A program made the position numbers and the translations under genes. Below the pieces are notes generated by a model. It was not told the origin of the DNA and did no database searches. It saw nothing but the letters and a program-made list of their open reading frames with translations. Positions 10,149 to 18,804 of a stretch of 64,000 nt of DNA are shown here, piece by piece (position 1 is the first letter of the stretch; each line of letters begins with the position of its first letter). Source of the DNA: Eubacterium plexicaudatum ASF492. Its GTDB lineage: Bacteria; Bacillota; Clostridia; Lachnospirales; Lachnospiraceae. The stretch covers positions 3,615,501-3,679,500 of the forward strand of contig NZ_AQFT02000001.1 in NCBI RefSeq assembly GCF_000364225.2. The letters run 5' to 3'.

Positions 10149-10177
10149 TTGTCTTTTTTCCGTCAAAAGGTTATAAT
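10149..10177 (+). promoter_or_regulatory. Putative promoter of the flavin reductase gene
   Basis: TTGTCT and TATAAT separated by 17 bases, 43 bases upstream of the start codon, in the divergent region between sseB and the reductase gene. Confidence 0.5.
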
Positions 10178-10220
10178 AGATCAGGAATGCAGATAATTTA
10201 TTTGAAGGGAGAAAATCAAA

Positions 10221-10727
10221 ATGCATACATTTCAACCTTATCCGATTGATTTGATTGAGTTCAATCCGTTTACTAAAATTGGAAAAGAATGGATGCTTAT
10301 CACAACCAGCCACGAAGACAAAGTCAATGCCATGACAGCCAGCTGGGGCGGCGTTGGATTCCTCTGGGGCAAAAACACCGCATTCATCTTTGTAAGAGAA
10401 AGCCGTTTCACAAAAGAACTCATTGATCAAAGCGATCATTTTTCGCTCACTTTCTTTGACAGCAGTTATAAGTCTGCCATGAAATATTTCGGCATGGTTT
10501 CCGGCCGCACGGAAAACAAAATAAAAGCCGCTAAAATGAATGTCAATTATTTTCAGGATATCCCGTTCATCGACGAGGGCAATCTTGTCATCTGCTGCAG
10601 GAAAATGTCTGCCACGCCAATACTTCCGGAACAATTTGAGGATTCCGACATTCAGAAAACCTGGTATGCGGATGGAGATCTGCATACGATGTACGTAGGT
10701 GAAATCGTACAGATTTTAGCACGTTAA
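10221..10727 (+). CDS. Flavin reductase-like protein (FMN-binding split barrel)
   Basis: A 168-residue protein of the flavin reductase-like family, predicted to bind FMN in a split-barrel fold. The typical start of the domain is visible: a strand ending WMLITTSHEDKVNAMTASWGGVGFLWGK, then RESRFTKELID and the FSLTFFD strand. The ribosome binding site AAGGGAG lies nine bases before ATG 10221. It is followed after 50 bases by deoD on the same strand, possibly as one transcript. Such small proteins act as flavin carriers, reductases or oxygen-detoxifying partners. The exact role here is not clear. Confidence 0.85.
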   Translation: MHTFQPYPIDLIEFNPFTKIGKEWMLITTSHEDKVNAMTASWGGVGFLWGKNTAFIFVRESRFTKELIDQSDHFSLTFFDSSYKSAMKYFGMVSGRTENKIKAAKMNVNYFQDIPFIDEGNLVICCRKMSATPILPEQFEDSDIQKTWYADGDLHTMYVGEIVQILAR

Positions 10728-10777
10728 AGCACATGTAACTATTCATCATTCACATGAAAAATCAGGAGGATAACGCC

Positions 10778-11494
10778 ATGTCAAATGCACCGATACCGAC
10801 TCCGCACAATGGTGCCGGAGCCAACGATTTTGCAAAAACAGTTCTGATGCCCGGCGACCCGCTTCGCGCAAAATATATCGCGGATACATATCTGGAAAAT
10901 CCAAAACAGGTAAACGCTGTCCGTAATATGTTTGGGTATACCGGCACGTACAAAGGAAAGGAGATTTCCGTCATGGGCTCAGGCATGGGAATTCCATCCA
11001 TTGGTATTTATTCCTACGAGCTGTTCCATTTTTACGATGTAGACAATATCATCCGAATCGGCTCTGCCGGTGGTCTGCAGGATCACCTCAAGCTTATGGA
11101 TGTCGTTGTAGCTATGGGAGCCTGCACCAATTCCAATTATGCGGCCCAATACGGCCTTCCGGGCACTTTCGCGCCGATCGCAGATTACGGTCTGATGAGC
11201 CGCGCAATCGAAGCGGCAAAAGCGCAGGGTACAAATGTCGTAGTAGGAAATGTACTGTCCTCAGATGTTTTTTACAACGCCGACAGCAGTGTCAATGACC
11301 GGTGGAAATCTATGGGTGTACTTGCCGTAGAAATGGAAGCTGCCGCTTTGTATATGAATGCGGCAAAAGCTGGCAAAAATGCACTCTGCCTGCTGACTAT
11401 TTCCGACCATATTTATTCCGGCGAAGAACTGAGCGCCGAAGAACGTCAGCTTGGTTTTGGCAAAATGATGGAAATCGCACTGGAACTTGCATAA
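10778..11494 (+). CDS. deoD: Purine-nucleoside phosphorylase
   Basis: Cleaves purine (deoxy)nucleosides with phosphate to base and (deoxy)ribose-1-phosphate. It belongs to the bacterial hexameric NP-I class: NDFAKTVLMPGDPLRAKYIA (phosphate-binding Arg), GSGMGIPSIGIYSYEL, RIGSAGGLQ, AVEMEAAALY and the catalytic Asp in ISDHIYSGE. The length is 238 residues from ATG 10778, which follows AGGAGG by eight bases. The in-frame ATG at 10754 has no ribosome binding site. It converges with purB on a shared bidirectional terminator. Confidence 0.95.
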   Translation: MSNAPIPTPHNGAGANDFAKTVLMPGDPLRAKYIADTYLENPKQVNAVRNMFGYTGTYKGKEISVMGSGMGIPSIGIYSYELFHFYDVDNIIRIGSAGGLQDHLKLMDVVVAMGACTNSNYAAQYGLPGTFAPIADYGLMSRAIEAAKAQGTNVVVGNVLSSDVFYNADSSVNDRWKSMGVLAVEMEAAALYMNAAKAGKNALCLLTISDHIYSGEELSAEERQLGFGKMMEIALELA

Positions 11495-11519
11495 GCACAA
11501 TCGTTTCCAAAATGTTGAA

Positions 11520-11562
11520 AACAGCCCAGGAATCACGGATATCCGCGATTTCTGGGCTGTTT
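11520..11562. terminator. Bidirectional terminator between deoD and purB
   Basis: AACAGCCCAGGAATC pairs with GATTTCTGGGCTGTT (one internal mismatch) around a 13-base loop, in the 91-base gap between the two convergent genes. Confidence 0.8.
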
Positions 11563-11585
11563 ACGTTCATACCTGTTTCTTCATA

Positions 11586-13046
11586 TTATACATGAATGTC
11601 TGCTTTCATTCCCAGCACATCTTTGTTCTTTTCCAGCACTGGCTCCACAACCTCTTTCAAAAACTTTTCTACCTGAAGCGGCGCACGCCCTACATATTTT
11701 GCAGGATCCATTCCCGCCTGCAGCTCTTCGTATGACATCTGAAAAGCTTCATCCGCAGCGATCAGCTCCAACAGATTGTTATCCAGTCCGCGTTTTTTCA
11801 CGTTTTCCCCTGCTTCCATGGAAAGCTGACGAATCCGTTCATGCAGTTCCTGACGGCTGCCGCCTTTTTTCACCGCATCCATCATAATATTTTCGGTCGC
11901 CATAAACGGCAGTTCGGCCATCAGATGTTTTGTAATCACCTGATCATATACGACAAGTCCGTCCACAACATTCAGGCACAGATCCAATATACCGTCCACA
12001 GCCAGAAATCCTTCCGGAATCGACAGCCGTTTATTCGCAGAGTCATCCAGTGTACGTTCAAACCACTGCACGGCGGATGTAATTGCCGGATTCAATGCAT
12101 CTATCATGACATAACGAGACAGGGACGCAATCCTTTCACTGCGCATCGGATTTCTTTTATATGCCATCGCAGAAGAGCCGATCTGATTTTTTTCAAACGG
12201 TTCTTCGATTTCCTTCAAATGCTGCAGCAGCCGGATATCATTCGACATTTTATGCGCACTGGCTGCAATGCCGGAGAGCACATTTGCCACTCTTGTATCC
12301 ACTTTTCTGGAATACGTCTGTCCGGATACCGGATAACAATGTGCAAATCCCATCTTTTCGGCAATCATAGGGTCAATCCGGTCAATCGTCTCCTGATCTC
12401 CCTGAAAAAGTTCCTGAAAACTGGCCTGCGTTCCTGTCGTGCCTTTTGAGCCAAGCAGTTTCATTGTCAGAATTACATAATCCACATCTTCCAGATCCAT
12501 TAAAAATTCCTGCAGCCACAAAGACGCCCGCTTGCCTACCGTAGTCGGCTGTGCCGGCTGAAAATGTGTAAATGCCAGCGTCGGAAGATTTTTATACGTA
12601 TCTGCAAACCGCGCCAGCTGTGCAATCACGTTCAGAAGCTTTCTGCGTACAAGATGCAGCGCTTCCGACATAACAATAATATCCGTATTGTCTCCCACAT
12701 AACAGGACGTCGCTCCCAGATGAATAATACCGGCAGCTTTCGGACACTGCAGCCCATACGCATACACATGGCTCATAACATCGTGACGTACTTCTTTTTC
12801 CCGTTTTACCGCATCTTCATAGTTAATATCTTCCGCATGTGCTTTCAGCTCGTCTATCATTTCCTGTGTAATGACCGGCTCGCCATGCTCCCCTGTCAGG
12901 CCCAGTTCCATCTCCGTCTCTGCCAGTGCTATCCACAATTTTCTCCATGTACGGAATTTTTTATCCTGAGAAAAAATATACTGCATCTCCATACTCGCAT
13001 ACCGTTCCGATAACGGACTGCCGTATCTGCTTGTGTCTGCTGCCAT
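11586..13046 (-). CDS. purB: Adenylosuccinate lyase
   Basis: Fumarase/aspartase-superfamily lyase acting twice in purine synthesis (SAICAR to AICAR, adenylosuccinate to AMP). The signature loop appears as GSSAMAYKRNPMRSE (about residue 292). Other family segments are HLGATSCYVGDNTD, TLAFTHFQPAQPTTVGKR and GTTGTQASF. It has 486 residues, close to the long clostridial/human-type form. The start ATG 13046 has AGGAG nine bases upstream. It is the third gene of the purC-purF-purB cluster, 24 bases after purF. Confidence 0.95.
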   Translation of the reverse strand: MAADTSRYGSPLSERYASMEMQYIFSQDKKFRTWRKLWIALAETEMELGLTGEHGEPVITQEMIDELKAHAEDINYEDAVKREKEVRHDVMSHVYAYGLQCPKAAGIIHLGATSCYVGDNTDIIVMSEALHLVRRKLLNVIAQLARFADTYKNLPTLAFTHFQPAQPTTVGKRASLWLQEFLMDLEDVDYVILTMKLLGSKGTTGTQASFQELFQGDQETIDRIDPMIAEKMGFAHCYPVSGQTYSRKVDTRVANVLSGIAASAHKMSNDIRLLQHLKEIEEPFEKNQIGSSAMAYKRNPMRSERIASLSRYVMIDALNPAITSAVQWFERTLDDSANKRLSIPEGFLAVDGILDLCLNVVDGLVVYDQVITKHLMAELPFMATENIMMDAVKKGGSRQELHERIRQLSMEAGENVKKRGLDNNLLELIAADEAFQMSYEELQAGMDPAKYVGRAPLQVEKFLKEVVEPVLEKNKDVLGMKADIHV

Positions 13047-13070
13047 CTGCCATGCTCCTTTCTTTCTCCG

Positions 13071-14534
13071 TTAACATTTTATACGATCATAGTAATCGCC
13101 CCGGATATCTTCCTTTGGCGGTTCCATCGGATATTTCCCGGTAAAACAGCCTTTGCAGATAGCAAGTCCGTCCACCATCTGCTCCAGCCGCTCTTCTTTT
13201 AAATAACCAAGGCTGTCTGCCCCGATCACATCCCGAATCTCGTCCGTCGTCCGATTATACGCGATCAGCTGCTGCCGTTCCGGAATATCCGTGCCGAAAT
13301 AGCACGGCCATAAAAACGGCGGCGAACTGATCCGCACATGTACTTCGGCAGCGCCTGCTTCTTTCAGCATGGACACAATTCTGCCGGACGTCGTCCCTCT
13401 GACGATCGAATCGTCTATCATAATAATCCGTTTGCCGTTCACCGCTTCTTTTATGGCATTCAGCTTCACGCGTACGCCGTCTGCCCGAAATGACTGCTTC
13501 GGCTTAATGAACGTCCTTCCTACATAACCGTTTTTCATAAACGCAACCCCATAAGGGATACCGGACTCCATGGAATAGCCAAGCGCCGCCGCAATTCCGG
13601 ACTCCGGCACTCCTACAACCAGATCGGCTTCTACCGGTGAATCCTTCGCCAGAAACCGTCCCGCATTAATTCTGGAATTATATACGCTGACACCGTCAAT
13701 CTGACTGTCCGGTCTGGCAAAGTAAATGTATTCGAAAATACACCTTCCGGCCTTTTCTTCCGGCAGACAAAGCGACCGGTCGGACTGAATCCCGCCGTCC
13801 GGAGAAATCGTAACGACCTCGCCCGGCAGTACATCCCGGACATATTCCGCACCGATTGTCTCTAACGCACAGGTCTCGGAAGCCAGAAAATACGACTGTC
13901 CATGCCTGCCGATGCAAAGCGGTTTAAATCCAAACGGATCCCTTGCCCCGATCAGCTTGCGCGGACTCATTACAACAAGCGCATACGCGCCTTTTATTTT
14001 CTTTGCAGCCCGCACAACCGCTTCTTCGACCGTTTTTGAATTCAGACGCTCCCTTGCAATATGATAGGCGATCACTTCCGAATCAATCGTCGTCTGAAAA
14101 ATCGCGCCCGTATACTCCAGCTCCCGCCGCAGTTCCGCCGCATTAATCAGATTTCCATTGTGCGCCACACCGAGCGTCCCTTTTACATAATTAATCACAA
14201 GCGGCTGTGAATTTTCCCTTGTCGATGCTCCTGCCGTTGAATAACGGACATGTCCGACTCCGATATCGCCTTTCAGGCTGCTTAGATTTTCCGGATTGAA
14301 CACTTCGTTTACAAGTCCCATGTCCTTGTGGGAAATTACTTTTCTCTGCGGACTTTTTGTGTCGCTGACTGCAATGCCGCAGCTTTCCTGCCCTCTGTGC
14401 TGCAGCGCAAACAACCCATAATAAATGTCCGACGCGACGTCTCTGCCTTCAAAATCATAAACGCCGATGACACCGCACTCTTCACCCAGCTTGTCCAAAT
14501 TTGACATTTCCTGTTCAAAATCATTCTGCCCCAT
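13071..14534 (-). CDS. purF: Amidophosphoribosyltransferase (glutamine PRPP amidotransferase)
   Basis: Committed step of purine synthesis, PRPP plus glutamine to 5-phosphoribosylamine. The Ntn-type glutaminase domain starts at CGVIGVYDFEG, where the Cys becomes the nucleophile after propeptide removal. It continues with LQHRGQESCGIA and HNGNLIN. The phosphoribosyltransferase domain carries the PRPP-binding loop MIDDSIVRGTTS. Cysteines near the C-terminus (CYFGTDI, ICKGCFTGKYP) fit the Bacillus-type enzyme with a 4Fe-4S cluster. ATG 14534 follows GAGGG by eight bases and is preferred to ATG 14549. It lies between purC and purB. Confidence 0.96.
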   Translation of the reverse strand: MGQNDFEQEMSNLDKLGEECGVIGVYDFEGRDVASDIYYGLFALQHRGQESCGIAVSDTKSPQRKVISHKDMGLVNEVFNPENLSSLKGDIGVGHVRYSTAGASTRENSQPLVINYVKGTLGVAHNGNLINAAELRRELEYTGAIFQTTIDSEVIAYHIARERLNSKTVEEAVVRAAKKIKGAYALVVMSPRKLIGARDPFGFKPLCIGRHGQSYFLASETCALETIGAEYVRDVLPGEVVTISPDGGIQSDRSLCLPEEKAGRCIFEYIYFARPDSQIDGVSVYNSRINAGRFLAKDSPVEADLVVGVPESGIAAALGYSMESGIPYGVAFMKNGYVGRTFIKPKQSFRADGVRVKLNAIKEAVNGKRIIMIDDSIVRGTTSGRIVSMLKEAGAAEVHVRISSPPFLWPCYFGTDIPERQQLIAYNRTTDEIRDVIGADSLGYLKEERLEQMVDGLAICKGCFTGKYPMEPPKEDIRGDYYDRIKC

Positions 14535-14561
14535 ACAAAAATCCCTCATTTATAAAATATG

Positions 14562-15437
14562 TCAATAACATGATTTTCCTGTCAACAGTTCATATGCTTC
14601 CCGATATTTCGCAGCGGTCTTTTCTACAACTTCTTCCGGTAATACGCCGTCATGATCCGGATTCTGTCTGAGCCAGTCTCTTACAAACTGTTTGTCAAAA
14701 GACGGCTGTCCCTGTCCCGGGCGATACCCGTCCAGCGGCCAGAATCTGGAACTGTCCGGCGTGAGCATTTCATCGCCGAGTACTACCGTACCGTTCTCAT
14801 CCAGTCCAAATTCAAACTTCGTATCCGCTATAATAATGTTTTTGGAAAGTGCATATTCCGCACATTTTTTGTATAGTGCAAGCGTAGCATCCCGAATCTG
14901 AGCCGCATAAGCTTCCCCTTTTCCCGGAAACAGTTTTTCCAGAAGGTTTACACTTTCCTCAAACGTAATATGTTCATCATGATCTCCCAGATCCGCCTTC
15001 GTTGTCGGCGTATAAATCGGCTCCGGCAGCCTGTCGGATTCCTGTAATCCTTCCGGCAGACGAATTCCGCATACCGTCCCGTTCTTTTGATAGCTTTCCC
15101 AGCCGCTGCCCGTAATATAACCACGCACGATACATTCAACCGGAAGCATCGTAAGCTTTTTACACCACATGCTTTTTCCTTCAAACTGTCCGGTCCGGAA
15201 AAATTCCGGCATATCTGCCGTATCTGTCGAAAGCATATGATTCGGAACAATGCTGCTCGTTTCGTCAAACCAAAACTTTGACATTTTCGTCAATACGGCT
15301 CCCTTATCCGGAATGATATTTTTCAGGATATTGTCAAATGCAGAAATCCGATCGGTAGCAACAATAATCAGGCTGTCTCCAATGTCGTATACCTGACGCA
15401 CCTTGCCTTCTTTGATAGGTTTCCATTCTGTAATCAT
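14562..15437 (-). CDS. purC: Phosphoribosylaminoimidazole-succinocarboxamide synthase
   Basis: SAICAR synthetase of the ATP-grasp-like PurC family, joining CAIR and aspartate. Motifs: KEGKVRQVYDIGDSLIIVATDR, SAFDNILKNIIPDKG, PVECIVRGYITGSGW, DTKFEFGLDENG and DEMLTPDSSRFWP. The length of 291 residues matches the longer PurC form. The start ATG 15437 has GGAGG seven bases upstream. It is the first gene of the purC-purF-purB cluster and has a clear promoter about 50 bases upstream, with no riboswitch-sized leader. Confidence 0.96.
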   Translation of the reverse strand: MITEWKPIKEGKVRQVYDIGDSLIIVATDRISAFDNILKNIIPDKGAVLTKMSKFWFDETSSIVPNHMLSTDTADMPEFFRTGQFEGKSMWCKKLTMLPVECIVRGYITGSGWESYQKNGTVCGIRLPEGLQESDRLPEPIYTPTTKADLGDHDEHITFEESVNLLEKLFPGKGEAYAAQIRDATLALYKKCAEYALSKNIIIADTKFEFGLDENGTVVLGDEMLTPDSSRFWPLDGYRPGQGQPSFDKQFVRDWLRQNPDHDGVLPEEVVEKTAAKYREAYELLTGKSCY

Positions 15438-15483
15438 GATTCATCCTCCATGTCTCTTCGCGTTTAAACTTCGATACACGTGC

Positions 15484-15512
15484 ATTATAATACAATCATC
15501 TTATAAAAGCAA
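15484..15512 (-). promoter_or_regulatory. Promoter of the purC-purF-purB cluster
   Basis: Minus-strand TTGCTT and TATAAT with a 17-base spacer, about 47 bases before the purC start. Confidence 0.6.
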
Positions 15513-15592
15513 TAAAATGTGAACTGGCATACTTTATAAAAAATCGCAAAAACTGAGGAAATAATTGTTAATATGTTCTTGCAACAAGAAAA

Positions 15593-15617
15593 AATGCCGG
15601 AAAACTTTTCCGGCATT
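15593..15617 (-). terminator. Terminator of the tRNA-Val/tRNA-Met transcript
   Basis: Perfect palindrome AATGCCGGAAAA-c-TTTTCCGGCATT just after tRNA-Met, followed on the minus strand by TTTTC. Confidence 0.85.
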
Positions 15618-15622
15618 CCAAG

Positions 15623-15696
15623 TAGCGAGAGGGGGACTTGAACCCTCGACACCACGGGTATGAACCGTGTGCTCTAGCCAGCTGAGCTATCTCGCC
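15623..15696 (-). tRNA. tRNA-Met (anticodon CAT)
   Basis: 74-base cloverleaf on the minus strand with acceptor GGCGAGA/TCTCGCT, D arm AGCTCAGCTGG, anticodon stem CACGG/CCGTG around loop TTCATAC, and T arm GAGGGTTCAAGTCCCCC. The anticodon CAT lies at 15660-15662. The G-U first acceptor pair and this sequence fit the elongator tRNA-Met of Firmicutes; a lysidine-modified tRNA-Ile2 cannot be fully excluded. No CCA is encoded. Confidence 0.93.
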
Positions 15697-15711
15697 ATAT
15701 TTGATTTTCAA

Positions 15712-15784
15712 TGGGACCTATAGGGCTCGAACCTATGACCCTCTGCTTGTAAGGCAGATGCTCTCCCAGCTGAGCTAAGATCCC
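15712..15784 (-). tRNA. tRNA-Val (anticodon TAC)
   Basis: 73-base cloverleaf on the minus strand: acceptor GGGATCT/AGGTCCC, anticodon stem CTGCC/GGCAG-type pairing around loop TTACAA with TAC at 15749-15751, and T arm ATAGGTTCGAGCCCTAT. It is transcribed before tRNA-Met, 15 bases apart, from one promoter. Confidence 0.95.
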
Positions 15785-15819
15785 ATTTCTTATCGGTTAC
15801 TTCCGCAACCGACTTGATA

Positions 15820-15848
15820 AGTATAACCTGGAAATATAAATTTGTCAA
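15820..15848 (-). promoter_or_regulatory. Strong promoter of the tRNA pair
   Basis: Minus-strand TTGACA and TATACT separated by 17 bases, ending 36 bases before tRNA-Val. Confidence 0.75.
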
Positions 15849-15914
15849 CTACTTTTTTTAAAATAATGAAAAAAATTTTTTCCGCATCCCCCGCCGTCAT
15901 TCCCACTCTTTTTA

Positions 15915-15943
15915 TTGACAAACCGTTGCACCTCTTTTATAAT
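15915..15943 (+). promoter_or_regulatory. Promoter of the AICAR transformylase gene
   Basis: Consensus TTGACA-N17-TATAAT, 67 bases upstream of the start codon. Confidence 0.75.
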
Positions 15944-16010
15944 TTCAGACAGCATCAACAGTTTCCTTATATAATACAAATGACTGCAACTACAAAAAGG
16001 AGAATCCATT

Positions 16011-17192
16011 ATGAAAGAATTTGAACTGAAATACGGATGCAACCCAAACCAGAAGCCTTCCGGAATTTTTATGAAAGACGGCTCTGACCTGCCGATTCAG
16101 GTATTAAATGGAAAACCGGGTTATATTAATTTTCTGGATGCTTTAAACGGCTGGCAGCTTGTTACGGAATTAAAGAAAGCTACCGCTCTGCCAGCTGCCA
16201 CTTCTTTTAAGCATGTATCCCCGGCCGGGGCTGCTGTCGGACTGCCTTTAAATGAGATCGAACGCAAAATTTATCAGGCCGACGACTACGACATTGACTA
16301 TTCGCCGCTGGCCAGCGCTTATGTACGTGCCAGAGGAGCCGACCGTATGTCATCTTTCGGTGATTTTATCGCGCTTTCCGACCCATGTGACGTTCCTACC
16401 GCAGAATTTATCAAACACGAAGTATCTGACGGTATTATCGCTCCTGGCTATGAACCGGAAGCCCTTGAGATTTTAAAAACAAAAAAACGCGGCGCCTACA
16501 ATGTGATTGAGATTGATCCTTCCTATAAGCCGGCGCCGATTGAGCAAAAAGACGTATTCGGCATTACCTTTGAACAGGGCCGCAATGAATTAAATATTGA
16601 CGGTGCGTTTTTTGAAAACATCGTAACGGAAAACAAAGCTCTGACCGATGCGGCCAAAATTGACCTGGCAATTGCTATGATTACGTTAAAATACACACAG
16701 TCCAATTCCGTATGCTATGTCAAAGGCGGACAGGCCATCGGCATTGGAGCAGGCCAGCAGTCACGCATCCACTGTACGCGGCTGGCCGGCACAAAAGCAG
16801 ATAACTGGTTCCTGCGCCAGTCTCCTCAGGTATTGAACCTGCAGTTTCGTGATGACATCAAACGGGCAGACCGGGACAACGCCATCGACCTCTACATCGG
16901 AGATGATTATATGGACGTACTGGGCGATGATGTATGGGCAAAAACATTTACGGAGAAGCCTGCGGTATTCACTGCCGAAGAAAAACATGCCTGGCTTTCG
17001 AAAAACTCCGGTGTTACGCTTGGCTCCGATGCGTTTTTCCCTTTCAGCGATAATATCGAACGGGCTTTTCGAAGCGGCGTAAAATATATCGCGCAGCCAG
17101 GAGGCTCCAAACGCGATCAGGATGTGATTGATGCATGCAATGCACATCAAATGGTTATGGCTTTTACCGGAATCCGGTTATTCCACCATTAA
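16011..17192 (+). CDS. Phosphoribosylaminoimidazolecarboxamide formyltransferase (stand-alone AICAR transformylase)
   Basis: Transfers a formyl group from 10-formyl-tetrahydrofolate to AICAR, giving FAICAR, the penultimate purine step. The 393 residues correspond to the transformylase half of PurH. The conserved Lys-His pair is in SFKHVSPAGAAVGLP, followed by RGADRMSSFGDFIALSD, KYTQSNSVCYVKGGQAIGIGAGQQSRIHC (here split by line only) and SDAFFPFSDNIE. The IMP cyclohydrolase domain is absent, as in many clostridia where it is a separate gene; none was found in the window. The ribosome binding site AAGGAG is eight bases before ATG 16011. It has its own promoter and a perfect terminator. Confidence 0.93.
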   Translation: MKEFELKYGCNPNQKPSGIFMKDGSDLPIQVLNGKPGYINFLDALNGWQLVTELKKATALPAATSFKHVSPAGAAVGLPLNEIERKIYQADDYDIDYSPLASAYVRARGADRMSSFGDFIALSDPCDVPTAEFIKHEVSDGIIAPGYEPEALEILKTKKRGAYNVIEIDPSYKPAPIEQKDVFGITFEQGRNELNIDGAFFENIVTENKALTDAAKIDLAIAMITLKYTQSNSVCYVKGGQAIGIGAGQQSRIHCTRLAGTKADNWFLRQSPQVLNLQFRDDIKRADRDNAIDLYIGDDYMDVLGDDVWAKTFTEKPAVFTAEEKHAWLSKNSGVTLGSDAFFPFSDNIERAFRSGVKYIAQPGGSKRDQDVIDACNAHQMVMAFTGIRLFHH

Positions 17193-17204
17193 TCTTATTG
17201 TAAC

Positions 17205-17237
17205 AAAAAGCAGCAGATCTGCCATCTGCTGCTTTTT
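17205..17237. terminator. Bidirectional terminator between AICAR transformylase and yesL
   Basis: Perfect 14-bp stem AAAAAGCAGCAGAT/ATCTGCTGCTTTTT with a five-base loop between the two convergent genes. Confidence 0.92.
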
Positions 17238-17238
17238 A

Positions 17239-17892
17239 TTATATATGGTTTCCCCAGTCAAGTTCTTCTTCTTTTTTCAAATCTTCTTCCGACATATACT
17301 TGCGGAATATTTTTTCCAGGAACATGTCGTACAGGCACATAACTACTGTCGGCACAAATGTGACGGTAATCGGTGACAAATATATGAGCAGCATCCCGGC
17401 CAGCAATAAAACAAGCACAACAACCGACCACGGAAGATTTAACAGCGCAATAATACCGGCATTTTTTATCGTATTTTTCAGTCCGTTTTCAAATCTGGCC
17501 GAATATGCAAAAATATAAACGCTCCATACCGCCCAGAAAAGCATAAGAATGAAAAAAACATAATACAGCATGCCCAACCGGGATCCCTGTTTCAGCAGTG
17601 CAAACATAATCCGGTAATCCGCAAACAAAAAGGCAAATACGACAAGCAAAATAAGCCATATCTTTGTCACCTGTTTAAAGTTCGATCGAAAGGAGCCCCA
17701 AAAGCTCCTCCATATATATCCCCGGTTTCCACGCAGCGACTTGTGCACCGTATAATAAAATGCCGTCGCAGACGCACCTGCCGTTACCACAGGCAGACTG
17801 AAAACAAACCACAAAATACTTGCCCAAAACCCATCTACAATTTTATTAACCACTCTGAAAAATCCATTGTCGTAACTAAAAATATTGTTCAT
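17239..17892 (-). CDS. YesL family (DUF624) membrane protein
   Basis: A 217-residue integral membrane protein with about five or six hydrophobic segments. The family signature near the N-terminus is recognisable: FFRVVNKIVDGFWASILWFVFSLPVVTAGASATAFYYTVHK in effect (shown here as key parts SLPVVTAGAS and ATAFYYTVHK). YesL proteins are often found beside carbohydrate ABC transporters, but their function is not established. Here the gene is 28 bases after the second ATP-grasp gene on the same strand, so it is probably co-transcribed with the ATP-grasp pair, which is an unusual setting. Confidence 0.82.
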   Translation of the reverse strand: MNNIFSYDNGFFRVVNKIVDGFWASILWFVFSLPVVTAGASATAFYYTVHKSLRGNRGYIWRSFWGSFRSNFKQVTKIWLILLVVFAFLFADYRIMFALLKQGSRLGMLYYVFFILMLFWAVWSVYIFAYSARFENGLKNTIKNAGIIALLNLPWSVVVLVLLLAGMLLIYLSPITVTFVPTVVMCLYDMFLEKIFRKYMSEEDLKKEEELDWGNHI

Positions 17893-17919
17893 ATACGGCG
17901 CTCCTTTGTATTCATTTAT

Positions 17920-18804
17920 TCAACTTTTTTTCATAATATCGGTCATCTGCTCTGTGATATACTTCACATAATCGTCCACTATATCATAATCCGTCAGGGT
18001 ATACAACCCTCTTGCTCCTGCCACATCTTCCAGTTCATTGAAAACCATCTGTCCTTGATGAAAGATAAAATCTATGCCTGCCATTCCAATGGAAAGCCCG
18101 TCTATCACACGTTCGGCCAGTTCCCGTTCCACAGCGGAAAGCCGGTACATCCGCACATGCCCTCCCAGACAGTAATTACTGCGAAAATCGGTCCTGGACC
18201 TTCGCAAAACCGCCGCTTTGATCTTATTTCCTACTACATAGACCCGTACATCCATCCCGAAATCGGACGCGGCCTTCTGTATGACATACCGTTTCGTTTC
18301 CTGTCTGCTTTGCTCTTTCCACCGCTGCCATTCCTCTTTATTTTGTACGAAATATACCTCCGTCCCGCCGTGCCCGTCACAGGATTTGACCACGGCCGGA
18401 TACCACTGTGGCGGCTGGCGCGTACCATACACGGTTGGCATAATGGGAATGTTACGCTGCTGCATATAACGGTATGCTTCTGCTTTGTCATTGCCGATCT
18501 TTGTAACAAACGACGAATTAAAAACGCAGATCCCGGCCTGTTCCAGACATTCGGCCAACCGCTCATTTCTTGTTCTGTTAATAACAAACTGCGGTACGCA
18601 TTCCTGTGAACCATCTTCCATGCGGCAGGCAGACAAACCTTCTGTTGCGGGCAAATTCGGATCATAAGTACCAAACTGCAGACGCAGGCCATACTTTTTA
18701 CATGCGTTCCGATACAGCTCAATATAATGCGGATTCAGGCTGCTGTCGCCTTCGGTATACAGAATCCTGCCCTGCGGAAACGCCGCTGCTTTTTTCTCTT
18801 TCAT
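17920..18804 (-). CDS. ATP-grasp ligase, second of a tandem pair
   Basis: A 294-residue ATP-grasp protein. The N-terminal 100 residues form a pre-grasp domain. The core shows the Lys and Gly-rich loop VVKSCDGHGGTEVYFV (about residue 160), FGMDVRVYVVG, DFRSNYCLGGHV, and GMAGIDFIFHQG. At the usual metal-binding E-x-N the sequence reads NELEDVAGARGLY, so the Asn is replaced by acidic residues. The start is MKEKKAA at 18804, where ATGA overlaps the stop of the upstream ATP-grasp gene; the longer frame to 18876 runs inside that gene. RimK-like peptide or glutamate ligase activity is likely by fold. The substrate is unknown. Confidence 0.75.
   Translation of the reverse strand: MKEKKAAAFPQGRILYTEGDSSLNPHYIELYRNACKKYGLRLQFGTYDPNLPATEGLSACRMEDGSQECVPQFVINRTRNERLAECLEQAGICVFNSSFVTKIGNDKAEAYRYMQQRNIPIMPTVYGTRQPPQWYPAVVKSCDGHGGTEVYFVQNKEEWQRWKEQSRQETKRYVIQKAASDFGMDVRVYVVGNKIKAAVLRRSRTDFRSNYCLGGHVRMYRLSAVERELAERVIDGLSIGMAGIDFIFHQGQMVFNELEDVAGARGLYTLTDYDIVDDYVKYITEQMTDIMKKS

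Noticed and set aside
15438..15592. Purine or PRPP riboswitch upstream of purC
   Set aside because: The promoter is only about 47 bases from the start, so there is no space for an aptamer, and no conserved core is seen.
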